Source: Diphasiastrum complanatum (Eukaryota; Streptophyta; Lycopodiopsida; Lycopodiales; Lycopodiaceae). From it: a stretch of DNA of 64,000 nucleotides. The stretch spans positions 36,554,991 through 36,618,990 of the forward strand of contig CM055109.1 of the NCBI GenBank assembly GCA_029204225.1, given 5' to 3'. The notes below the pieces were generated by a model. That model ran no database searches, was not told the origin of the DNA, and saw only the letters and a program-made list of their open reading frames with translations. The first letter of the stretch is position 1; every line of letters begins with the position of its first letter. Below, piece by piece: positions 10,724 through 20,795 of the stretch. Both the position numbers and the translations under genes were made by a program.

Positions 10724-10736
10724 TGGTATCAGAGCC
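10724..10736 (+). promoter_or_regulatory. copia-A primer binding site (initiator Met tRNA)
   Basis: TGGTATCAGAGCC directly follows the LTR terminal CA. This is the standard plant copia site at which initiator Met tRNA primes minus-strand DNA synthesis. Confidence 0.93.
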
Positions 10737-11535
10737 TAAAGGCTGAAATGAGCTAAATCCTTGGTTTTCATTCAATTTGATCACAATTTTTGATCTAAAT
10801 CTTGTGTAGATTGGATCTTAGCATCTAGTATTGATTCTAGAACTCAAAGTGACTCAAATACATTGGAGATTGGTGTTGTGTGACTTCATTTGCAGGTGTT
10901 TAGGTGTCTAAAACCAGAGGCAAAGTTGAATTCAATTCACATTACCAAGATAGCAAGTTTTTGCTTGCTCCAAGCATTGATTTCTAAGCGAGTTTTGGAG
11001 GTGATTTCATAGAGGAGGCTTTCTAGCATTCAAGGAGAGGGAAGATCAGAGTTTTGGGGACACTTCAAGGCTGTTCTAAGGTGTAGTAGGCACCTCCTAA
11101 AGTGATTTAGGTTCAGTCCAACCATTGCTTGACTTATGCACCAAATTAGATCAATTTTTCATCAATTTTGATCATTTTTTGCTTGTGATTGGATAGTAGA
11201 TTGTGTTGCATCCTCATTAAGCTCCATTTAGCTCTTTTACAAGTGATTTTGGAAGAATATTAGGTTGCTGAAATTCACTCTTGATCAGATCATTTGGAAG
11301 CTTTAATGTTCTTTATAGAAAGAGGGGCAATTCTACTAGTATTGTCTACTTCAATCAAGCAAGTGCATTGTTTCTAGTATTCTATGATTTGATTTTGTTA
11401 GAGATCATTCTTAGATCTTTATAGGAAGTCTATTACTGATCTTTTCAGGTCCCTAAGAAGTGGGATAAGATAGACCTTCAATCAAATCAATAGAAGTAAC
11501 CTTCATTTGTGTCAAGTCCTTGATTAGGAGACTAG
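10737..11535 (+). other. copia-A untranslated leader
   Basis: About 0.8 kb between the primer site and the gag ATG. There is no open frame of note. It would hold packaging and dimerisation signals, but none can be recognised by eye. Confidence 0.6.
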
Positions 11536-13665
11536 ATGACATCTATAAATGCATATCTTTTGGATACTAATGAAAGGCTCAACAAAACTAACTATTCCAT
11601 ATGAAAAGTTAGAATGGAATCTATCATGATCATGCAAGATCTGATGGAAATTGTAAATGGTAAGGAGGGTGAACCTATTCATCCTCAAGAAAAAGCCAAA
11701 TACATCAAGAGGTGCAATGTTGCACTACATTGCATAAAAATGAATGTTGCAAATGAACTCTTAAGAGAGGTAGGAGATTGCACTTCAGCTCAAGATGCTT
11801 GAGAGACTTTGCAAAAGGTCTATGAATCCAAGAACCAAACTAGAATGTTAGCTTTGAAGAATCAAATCTATAGAAGCTATCAAAAGAAAGGAGAGAGTGC
11901 ACATACTTTTGTCCTAAGAGTAAAGGAATTGAACAAAGAGCTAGCCTTTATAGGTGATCCTATCAAGGATGAAGAGCTTGTTCAACTCATATTGAATGGA
12001 CTAAGCTTTGAATTTGACAATTTGGTTCAGGGATATGCAATTATGGGTAAGCTACCCATACTTGAAGAACTCCAAGGCACACTCATGGTCGAGGAATCAA
12101 GAAGGAGCCAAATGCAAGAGAGGATGGATAGGCTTTCCATCCAAGGTGGAGATGACCAAGCTCTCTTCGCCAAAGGCAAAGGCAAGTCCAAAGGCAAAGT
12201 ATCAACATTCAAGAAGTCTACAAAGCTTGAGGATCAAGAAGGACCCTCAAAGGCATCTCCATCAACCACCAAAGTCAAGAAGGACAAATCAAAGGTGAAG
12301 TGCTACTATCGTAGCAAGATGGGGCATTATGCCTCGGAATGCTTCAAGAGAAAGCAAGATCAAAGCCAAGCCAACATGAGCAAAGAGGAGGAGAAGGAGA
12401 GTTCACATGAGAACTCTCTCATGATGTCCATATTTTCTTCAACAAGCTTCAAAGGAGAAGATCCTTGGTGGATTGACTCGGGTGCTAGTTCACACATGAC
12501 TAGTAAAAGGGAGTTTTTCTCTTCTCTCTTATCTTATGATGGACCTATAAAGTCTATCTATACAGCAAATGATGAAGCTTGTAAGATTGAAGGAGTTGGT
12601 AGAATTTCCCTTTGCTTAGGATCTTCCAAAAAGATCAACATAGAAGGTGTTTTGTACATTCCTACAATAACAAAGAATCTACTAAGTGTTGGCCAAATGG
12701 TAGACAATGGTTTCAATGTTGACTTTGCTTCAAATGAATGTTTCATCAAGAAGAAGGGTAAGATAGTGGCTAAGGGCATTAGACTTGGCAAACTTTATAA
12801 GTTGGATGCATTTGTGGATACTAATGTTGTCATGTTGGTCGAGAAGAGCAAGATATCTACTTTTACTTTATGGCACAAAAGACTTGGACATGTCAACTCG
12901 GGTTCCATGGAGGCTATGATCAAGGAGGAGTATGCTTTAGGCCTACCAAGGTCTATTGGGAAGGAAGACAAGGTTTGTGAAGCTTGTGCCTTATCCAAGT
13001 CACATAAGAAGGTGTTTCCTAACTCCATCACAAAGTCATCTCATCCTCTTGAACTCATACACTCGGATGTGCACATTGCTAGCACCAAATCTAATGGAGG
13101 TTCATCCATGTTTTTAACCTTCATTGATGACTACTCAAGATATTGTTGGGTGTTCTTACTTTCCTTCAAGTCTCAAGTATTTGATACTTTTGTAAAGTTC
13201 AAGTTGTTTGTGGAAAAGCATCATAATCATAGCATCAAGATTCTTAGAAGTGACAATGGTGGAGAATTCATCTCCAATGAGTTCAAGGCCTTTTGTGAGG
13301 AGGAAGGGATCAAGAAAGAGACTTCTTGTCCTTACACTCCTCAACAAAATGGAGTTGCTGAAAGAATGAATAGAACATTATGTGAATGTTCTAAGGCTTT
13401 AAGATTAGATGCTTGTTTGCCCAAATCCTTTTGGGGTGAGTCTCTTGTATGTGCAAACTACTTGATGAATAGGGTGTCTTGCAAAGCAATTGAAGACAAA
13501 ACTCCTTATGAGATGTTGTATGGAAAGAAACCCAATCTTAATCACTTGAAAGTTTTTGGGTGTATATGTTATGTGCATGTGCCATTGGAAACAAGAACCA
13601 AGGAGGGATCATGCTTGGATATGCAAGCTCAAGCAAGGGCTACAAAGTCTATCTCCCATCCTTGA
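11536..13665 (+). pseudogene. copia-A gag, protease and integrase
   Basis: The ATG at 11536 (MTSINAYLLDTNERLNKTNY) starts gag, as in copia-B. In-frame TGA codons at 11602-11604 and 11800-11802 replace tryptophans expected from copia-B and the family (SIWK and DAWE). From 11809 the frame is open for 618 codons. In order: gag; a degenerate zinc knuckle CYYRSKMGHYASECF (12301-12345) with Arg for the second Cys; protease WWIDSGASSHM (about 12469); GAG-pre-integrase LWHKRLGH with VCEACALSK; and the integrase core with all three acids (HSDVH, RSDNGGEF, NGVAERMNRT). The frame ends after KVFGCICYV because of a deletion near 13600. Confidence 0.92.
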
Positions 13666-15485
13666 ACAAATTTGTTGTTTCAAGGGATGTCATCTTTGAT
13701 GAACATCATATGCATATGCTTGAAGAAGGCTCAAGTGCTCCAACAATCAAGAAGAAGATGGCCGAGGAGCAAGATCTTGGTTTTGAGGAGGAGCTCATGG
13801 AGGAGCAAGCACCAAACCCACCTATCACACCAAGGAGATCTTCAAGGGCAAAAGTGGAGCCATCAAGGCTCACATATCAAGGCAAAGGACAGCAAGTTGA
13901 GGGTATCTCATCCACTTCTTATGCTTTATCTAGTTTTGAAGAACCATCTAATGTTGAAGATGCATTGAACTCCAAAGAATGGTATAAAGCTATGTTGGAT
14001 GAGTATGATGCCTTGATTGAGAATGAAACTTGGTTGCTTGTTGAGAGACCTCAAAGGAATGTAATAGGATGCAAGTGGGTCTTCAAGCTTAAGTTGAATG
14101 CAAATGGGAGTGTTAACAAACATAAAGCAAGATTAGTTGCAAAAGGTTATGCTCAAGAGAGAGGGATAGACTATGAGAAAACTTTTGCACCTGTGGCCAA
14201 GATGGTCACAATAAGGCTAATCATTGCACTTGCATCACATTTTGGATGGATTCTATGTCAAATGGATGTCTCTAATGCTTTCTTGAATGGTTTTTTGGAA
14301 GAGGATATCTATATGGAGCAGCCACAAGGGTTCATCAAGCATGGAATGGAGAACAAAGTATGCCATCTCCAAAGAAGCATCTATGGCTTGAAGCAAGCCT
14401 CGAGATCTTGGAATTCAAGACTACATTTCTATCTTATTTCACTTTTTTTTGTTCAAAGTGAATATGATCCCACTCTTTACATTAAGTTTGATGATGTTGG
14501 TATTGTATTTTTACTCATTTATGTAGATGACATCATCATTAGTGGAAATAGTGTTGATGGTATTGAAAAAATCAAGATAGATCTATCCTTAGAGTTCAAG
14601 ATGGTAGATCTAGGGTGTCTTCACTTCATCTTAGGCATAGAAGTACTTAGAGGGTCTGATTTTATCTTTATAAGTCAAGTAAACTATGCTCAAAGTCTTT
14701 TGAAGAAGTTTAAGATGGAAGTATGCAAAAGTGTTGACACACCAATGGAGCAAGATGTAAAAGTGCCAAATGAAGATGATGAAAGATCCTTCATGGACAT
14801 CACTTTGTTTAGGCAACTTATAGGTTCCTTAATGTGGATCACTATAACAAGACCAGATCTTAGCTTTAGTGTATGTAGGTTGAGCCAATCCATGCAAAAG
14901 CCATTGAATATCGATTGGAAAAAGGCTAAGAGGATTCTAAGATACATCTCGGGTACATTGGATTTTGGGATTCTATATAGAGGAGATGTGATTAACCTTC
15001 ATGCATTTAGTGATTCAGATTTTGCAGGGGACAAGAGGGATAGGAAATCAACAAGTGCCTATTCAACTTTCATAGGAGAAGGTGTGGTTTCATGGCTTTC
15101 AAAAAAGCAAGAAACTATATCTCTATCTTTAACCGAGGCCGAGTACAAAGCTTTGACAACCACTACAAAGGAGGTACTTTGGATCAAGAGATTATTGGTG
15201 GAGCTAAAGATCATGGATTCAGAGGAGGCACCAATCATCTACAATGACAATATATCAGCCCAACACCTTGCATCTAACCCAATCTTCCATGCAAGATCTA
15301 AGCACATTGAGATATGCCATCACTTTGTGAGAGAAATGGTGCAAGCCAAGGAGATTGCTTTGGAGCATGTTCCAAGCAATGAATGTGTAGCTGATCTACT
15401 TACTAAACCACTTCAAAAGACACCTTTTATGAAGTTCAGATCATCACTTGGAGTGATTAGTAAAGCAATGATTGAACCAAGCTAG
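13560..15485 (+). pseudogene. copia-A integrase C-terminus, reverse transcriptase and RNase H
   Basis: This is the second open frame, shifted from the first. It picks up integrase at LGYASSSKGYKVYLPS; compared with the family, a short segment (about 10 residues) is missing at the junction. RT follows from NSKEWYKAMLDEYDAL: GCKWVFKLK, ETFAPVAKM, QMDVSNAFLNG and YVDDIIISG (about 14518-14545). RNase H shows FSDSDFAGD, the SLTEAEYKAL glutamate block and the terminal LTKPLQK to LGVISKAMIEPS. The stop lies 5 bases before the polypurine tract. RT and RNase H look intact, so this part decayed least. Confidence 0.93.
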
Positions 15486-15490
15486 ATAGT

Positions 15491-15499
15491 GAGGAGGAG
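15491..15499 (+). promoter_or_regulatory. copia-A polypurine tract
   Basis: GAGGAGGAG lies directly before the 3' LTR. This RNase H-resistant tract primes plus-strand DNA synthesis. The same position in copia-B and in the 2.3 kb relic is also purine-rich. Confidence 0.88.
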
Positions 15500-16181
15500 T
15501 GTTAAAAATTCACAATTCTAGCTTGACTAATTTTGGTCATATGACTTGTAAATAGTTAGATGGTCATGATGTGGCTTGTCACATGTGTCAAATAGCATAG
15601 GATTCCATTCATAAGGATGCTCTCAAGTAGACCTAAGTGTTAGAACCTTTGGAATAAGTCCAAATTATGCTTAGATACAAGGGAGAAAAAATAGGAGCTA
15701 TTTTTGGTATTTTTTGCATTGTTGAGGGATCTCCAAGATTCCAACCCTAACTTGGTAGGGATGAAAGATCCACCAAAATTAGCATTAGGGATAGGTTTAG
15801 GGCTACTCATACCTGCCCAAAATCGTGATGGATCATGTATATATAGGTGATGATATCTCACCAAAATCAATCAAGCAATTTCATGATTTTTCTCTCATAA
15901 TGGTGCAATTGCTCTATATGTTCATAATTGTTTGAGTACTTGTGATTACTAATGATTATAGGATTGAATGTAGGTTTGGTGTACAGTAGTCAGACTGTGG
16001 GAGGCCGTACTTTCACACGTGTGAAGCCTTCTTCAAGGATTTGGGCCATTTAGTGAGGTTCAAGCATAGATTTTTGATGGATTTTGATGGTTTAACTTGT
16101 GCTAATCTTATGAAATCATAATCTATTGTTTCCCTCATCATTTCAAGTGTTTTAGGATCCTTATTTGCTGTAATTTTTACA
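15500..16181 (+). repeat. copia-A 3' LTR
   Basis: 682 bp, TGTTAAAAATTC to TTTTTACA. It is collinear with the 5' LTR except for 16 extra bases near 15817-15832 and about 14 substitutions. It keeps the CACACGTGTG palindrome (about 16014) and the TATA-like tgtatatatagg. Confidence 0.93.
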
Positions 16182-16185
16182 CTTT

Positions 16186-17022
16186 TGTCTCTTAAATGCT
16201 TTGTCAAGTTCTTGTGCATCAAAGGTAGCATTAGGATGCTTTGCCATTTCTAGCTTTTATAGCTTGTTGTGCAAAGATCTTAGCCAAGTATTTTGAAATT
16301 TTGAATCCATTCAAGATCCACTTTTTTCACATGGTATCAGAGATAGTTGGCTATTATTTTTAGTAAGGTTTCCATTTATGGTGATATTTGGATGTTTGAT
16401 CAAGTTTTAGCATGATTATGCATTGCATTGTTGATCAAATCTTACTAACCTTTGTTTGTTGAGTTGAACTTATGGATCAAAAACATATCTCACGTCTATT
16501 GATGATCAGAGGCTGAGAAGAAGCTATTTTGGATCAGATCATAACACCTAATCATTTGTTGATTGTAAGGCTTGTGCATATTCAATACTAACAATGTTTT
16601 GTTCAATCTATTGTTGACAATCTCCACTTCTGTGGATGAACACTCTCCTTAAGTGGATGAACCTTCTCCTTAAGTGGATGACAAATACTCTTTGAGTGAT
16701 TTTGTATTTCTCCAAAAGACTGAGCAAAGCTCCCACTTGGATGAAAGATCCCCTTTTGGGTGAACAGATTTGTCAACAATCTTTTGCAGGTGTACTTTAC
16801 TGAGCATGTAAGTAACTCCTCTCATGTAATTTGATTGGAGCATTTGCTGGAAGGTTTTAACCATTATTCAAATGTGTTTTCAGGTTCTTAACAGGTTGAG
16901 GAACATTCTCATGTGAAGTGATCTTAGATCTACATCTAAAGCTAGTCTTGTGATTCACTAAGTGTGCTCTTTCATTCACCTCTAAAGCTTGTATCTATCA
17001 CTTGTTGGAGTTTATATTCTAG
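16186..17022 (+). repeat. Tail of the interrupted LTR, primer binding site and leader
   Basis: 16186-16331 continues the LTR disrupted at 10057 and ends ttttttcaca. TGGTATCAGAG at 16332-16342 is a second initiator-Met primer site. The following about 680 bases look like a copia leader with no coding potential, then switch abruptly to gypsy pol at about 17023, indicating another breakpoint. The segment near 16625-16760 has a short repeated theme (ctccttaagtggatga at about 16645 and 16665). Confidence 0.55.
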
Positions 17023-17313
17023 GTGATACATGGCTTGATTCTCGGCCATATAGTGTCAAGACACGGGATCATCACAGATCTATCTAAGATCAGGATCATT
17101 GTTGATCTACCACCACCGGGGATGATCCGCGAGGTCTACATTTTCATGGGTCATGCTAACTATTATAGGATCTTCATTCTTGATTTTGCGGAGTTAGCCC
17201 GACCAATTTACAAACTCACAACGGATCCACATTGGAACGAGGAAGCGCTAAAGGCTTTTCAGAAACTTAATAATGCATTGGTTTCAGCACCAATCTTACG
17301 CCCACCCAATTAG
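17023..17313 (+). pseudogene. Gypsy RT thumb/connection region
   Basis: GHIVSRHGI, the PPPGMIREVYIFMGHANYYR block and LTTDPHWNEEALKAFQKL are the standard sequence C-terminal to the gypsy RT palm (normally LGxIVSxxGI and FLGxxNYYRRFI). The catalytic YxDD region upstream is missing. The frame closes with TAG at the start of RNase H. Confidence 0.85.
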
Positions 17314-17662
17314 TCCATTGAGTTCCACGTGCATACGGACGCATCGAAGTATGCAGTTGGAGCAATCTTAACCCAGCCAGGTGAACACAAAAAAAGATTT
17401 TCCAATCCGATTTGCAAGTCGACAGCTCAGTGATACCGAAATGAATTACTCAACCACATAGCGGGAAGCATTGCCATTGATCTATGCGGTTAAGAAATTT
17501 CAACACTACTTGATGGCCACACATTTTGCTTTTTATATGGACCATCAACCCTTGCTCTATCTCGTTAATAAAACTTGCAACACCTGAAGAATCATCAGAG
17601 GGCTACTTCTGTTGTTGGAGTTTGATTTTTGAATAGTAGTTCGCAAGGAAAAACAACATTAC
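17314..17662 (+). pseudogene. Gypsy RNase H, frameshifted
   Basis: FHVHTDASKYAVGAILTQPG (about 17323-17380) carries the first catalytic aspartate. After an A-rich run near 17390 the frame shifts. The next blocks are REALPLIYAVKKFQHYLMAT and FAFYMDHQPLLYLVNK, with the second Glu and Asp positions, interrupted by further stops. It ends at a degenerate DALSRM-like site (ANHVSRM). The enzyme would degrade RNA in the RNA:DNA hybrid. Confidence 0.75.
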
Positions 17663-18561
17663 ATGGCAAATCACGTGTCACGAATGAAAGGGAATGAGAT
17701 TGCAACCCAACCCGACGATGAGCTGGCAGATGATGCCTTATTTTATGTGGACACAATACTAGAATGGGCTGCCGACATTGTTGAATATGGCCAACTAGAC
17801 AAGTCTTTACCAAAGGCGGAACAACGGAAATTGATCTTAAAGGCTAGACCTTATCAGCTGATTGCCAGCCAGTTGTATCAAAGAGGTCCAGATGGAATTC
17901 TTCAGCGGTGTATTCTTCCTCATGAAGCCACCCAGATCATTTCGCTTTCACATGAAGGCATGGGTGGGGGTCATTTTGCATTTGACATTACAGTTCGCAA
18001 GATCCTGCAATCAGGATGTTGGTGGCCAACGATTTATAAGGATACGGAGGAATACTTGAAAAAGTGCGATGTGTGCCAAAGGGCAAGGAGACTAACGAGA
18101 TTGAACTACGACTTACTACACCCGGTCTTAGCCCAAGCACCATTCGAAAAGTGGGGATTGGATTACATCGGTCCAATTCACTCCACAGCAAGGAGTTCTC
18201 AGGCTCGATACATATCATAGCCACAGACTACCTCACCAAATGGGTCAAAGCCAAGGCAGTAAGAGTAGTTGATGCTAGGACCACTGCCAAGTTCCTTTAT
18301 GAAAATATCATTATACGCTTCGGATGCCCAGTGGAGCTAGTCAGCGATCGCGGAAGCCATTTCATCAACGAGACCATCAAGGTCCTGTTGGAGGAATTCT
18401 TCGTGATCCACAAAACCAGTACGCCTTATTACCCTCGTGGTAATGGGCAAGCAGAATCATCCAATAAGATCTTGTGTAGTGTGCTCACGAAAATAGTTGA
18501 AGCTAGCAGATCGGATTGGGAATATAAGTTGCATGTTGCGGGCATTCAAAATAGCATATAA
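17663..18561 (+). pseudogene. Gypsy integrase zinc finger and catalytic core
   Basis: The first frame (17663-18220) has a long linker, then the H-H-C-C zinc finger (SHEGMGGGHFAFDIT and KKCDVCQRAR) and the first core aspartate (WGLDYIGPI). A frameshift near 18200 moves the rest to the 18064-18561 frame: ATDYLTKWVKA, the second aspartate (LVSDRGSHF) and the glutamate (NGQAESSNK). All three D,D,E residues can be seen, but in different frames, so the protein is dead. Confidence 0.85.
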
Positions 18562-18984
18562 AGGAAGTACTGATCAAACACCCTTCCAATTGGTATATGG
18601 TCAGGATGTTGTAATGCTAGTAGAGTTTTAGTTCCTTCATTAAGGATTGCCGCCACGCAACGTCTTAATGAGTCCAAATCTCTACAACTACGCCACGAAG
18701 CTCTGCATAAACTTTGTGAAACACGCTTACTAGCTGTGCACGCATTGGCAGTTGAAAAGGAAAGATGCAAGACATGGCATGATCGCAGGTTACAAAAGAA
18801 GGATCTTCGCTCCGGAGATCTGGTCCTGATGTATAAAACCAAGGCGATCAAGGGAAAGTTAAAATTCACAGGCGAAGGTCCTTATAGGTTCAAGAAAATT
18901 CTTAATCATGGAGCTATGAATTTGGAAAAGCTAGATGGGACACCATTCGATACACCCATCAACGGTAGCCGGTTGCACAAATAA
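18562..18984 (+). pseudogene. Gypsy integrase C-terminal domain
   Basis: After the TAA near 18560 the expected TPFQLVYG block is readable in another frame (about 18575-18600). 18736-18984 is open and shows ERCKTWHDRRLQKKDLRSGD and the KGKLKFTGEGPYRFKKIL block typical of the gypsy integrase C-terminal DNA-binding domain, ending SRLHK with a stop. There is no chromodomain. Confidence 0.8.
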
Positions 18985-19229
18985 TGGCCACCGTAGTAAG
19001 ATAGATCCAGATTGGCGATGGCACATTACGAAAAGCTATTCTACTAAACCATCACCGCTAGATCTAAAAAGGTCAAGCCAAATCAATCTAGATCCATCCA
19101 GATTCAGCCAGATCTGACAAGATCGGAAAAATCCATCAGAATCCAAGAAGGATCCAGATCCATATAGGATCAAGAAGGAAGCAGATCATCAGACTGACTG
19201 ATGGATCTACTACCAAGTATCCATTAGAA

Positions 19230-19390
19230 CTTCCAGATTTGAAATTTACAAGTGAAGGACCATATTGTGTTAAATAAATTTTATCCTACGGAGTAGTGGT
19301 TTTGGAATATCTTGATGGAAGTAGATTTGATACACCAGTGGATAGCAATCGAGTATGTAAGTTTTGGCAACCTGATCTTCTATCCTAGAG
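19230..19390 (+). pseudogene. Second, degenerate copy of the integrase C-terminus
   Basis: Translation reads KFTSEGPYCVK, stop, ILSYGVVVLEYLDGSRFDTP, then VDSNRVCKFW. This is a diverged version of 18860-18984 (FTGEGPYRFKKIL, LEKLDGTPFDTPINGSRLHK). The intervening 250 bases are rich in gatc and agatccag words. It is either a local duplication or the end of another related element. Confidence 0.7.
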
Positions 19391-20108
19391 TTCCAATATG
19401 CTATTTTTACCTTTATTTGATTTTTTAATTTTGTTGTTTTCCACTACTTATTTTCACTTTTTTTTTTTTTTTTGGAAAAAGACAATAAAAATGAAAAAAA
19501 ATGATGAGCAAAAGTTAGAACAGTCATCAGATCAAAAAAAGAAAAAGGAAAATATTTTATGAAAAAAGAAGAAGATAAATAATTTCAAGAATATAGAAAG
19601 CTTTTTCGAGTAGAAAATGAGTCACAATCACTATCAGGGCTAGATTTTGATCTAAACAATCAAACCAACTCTTGCCGAGCTCCCAGATGATTTAGCATAG
19701 CTAGATTTAGCTATAGTGAACTGGGCGACGGTTAGTTTGTAGCAGAAGTATCAATTTTAAAGCCAGGCAAGAGTTCAACTCTATGTCATTTAGGGAACCT
19801 TCGTCCGAACATCAATGAGTTACTATATACCTTCATCGACCTGACAGATGGATTCAGAACACCAAAATTAGATTGAGGGAGAGTTGAAACCCTAAACAAA
19901 TTCATTAATCGTAGTACTTGGGCCAAAGATCAAGCTAGGCGAGAGTTCAACCCTTGCCGAATCTAAACAACCTTCGCCAGTCTCCCTATTGGTCAGGAAC
20001 CTTCCTACTGTGCCAAGTAGCATAAAAGTAGTTAGGTATAATTGAGAGACACCTTTGCACGAATCTGACATCTGATGAGGACATTAGATTCTGTAAAGGT
20101 GGGGTGGA
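19391..20108. other. Unassigned, AT-rich to mixed intergenic DNA
   Basis: It contains a T run at 19460-19475, an A-rich stretch to 19560, and gypsy-3'UTR-like text (gggcgacggttag near 19722, with repeated references to gagttcaac near 19768 and 19943). No coding or RNA gene is recognised. Confidence 0.4.
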
Positions 20109-20795
20109 TGTGGTAAAGCTAGCTTCCAGTGCAAGCTTTACTCCCAGTGCCACTAGCGCCAGCATTGTTCCCGGCGCCAGCAGCGCCACTACGACCAGAA
20201 TCCAGCCAGCGCCAAGTTCCTATGGCTTAAAAACTTTGATCGGATCTATGAAGTCTGCAGAGCTCGGATCAATGTGTAATCACTTCACACGATCTAGGCA
20301 TGATTAAAGGAAGCCTGAGGATCAATAAATTCTAGAGAGAGAAAATGACTTTCTAGAGAGAGAAAACCTTAGAGAGAAAAAATGTGCTTTACCAACTTGG
20401 GCTGAGCACTTGATGTGAGGGGAGGTGGCGAATCCCACCATAATTATAGGGGGATGCGGATTGTGACTCAGGGCGAGCTCCAACAAAGTCTCAACTCCCC
20501 TTGCTGGAATGTTGTCTTGGCATCCACCTTGGCATGCCAACGCCCCAGAGACTAGGGTCGGTCAACTCTTGAAATGTAACCTTCTTAGATTTATTAAAAA
20601 AGTGGGATTTTTCTCAAACTGACTCTAATTACTTTGAGTTTCAATATTCGATAAAAGCACGAGTTGTAAGGTCGCTTCAAATCTTTTTAATCTGGCACAT
20701 ACTGGCACATAGTTGAGGGTCGTATCTCGGGACATTAGCGGTATGCCCCCTACATCGCGCCAGACACATCTGCTCCAACCTGTAAGAATGTCGAT
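20109..20795 (+). repeat. Left half of LTR family X
   Basis: It matches, in reverse complement, the right half of the 59371-60550 solo LTR: start TGTGGTAAAGCTAGC (TGTTGTAAAGCTACC there), GGCGCC-rich stretch, ctagagagagaaaatgactt, then ggaatgttg, the cacatagttgagggtcgtat block and cggtatgcc. Similarity stops at about 20795, about 60 bp before the point where the copy at 26025 begins. Confidence 0.75.

Larger units (their letters stand above)
10054..16185 (+). mobile_element. Ty1/copia element copia-A, near-complete
   Basis: LTRs at 10058-10723 (666 bp) and 15500-16181 (682 bp) flank a primer binding site, leader, gag-pol and polypurine tract. The LTRs start TGTTAAAAATTC and end TTTTTACA. They differ by one 16-bp insertion (in the 3' copy near 15817) and about 14 substitutions counted by eye, roughly 2 percent. 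The flanks are CTTT at 10054-10057 and 16182-16185, a probable short target duplication with T-run slippage. The polyprotein is broken by two nonsense codons and one frameshift or deletion, so this copy is recent but defective. Confidence 0.92.
17023..18984 (+). mobile_element. Ty3/gypsy pol relic (RT connection, RNase H, integrase)
   Basis: A collinear but frame-broken 2 kb stretch of gypsy pol. Gag, protease and catalytic RT are absent. It starts in the RT thumb/connection and ends at the integrase C-terminus with a stop at 18982-18984. No LTR is recognised next to it. The integrase ends without a chromodomain. Confidence 0.85.

Noticed and set aside
10724-10736. tRNA-Met-like sequence
   Set aside because: Only the 3' end complement is present, as expected for a primer binding site, not a tRNA gene.
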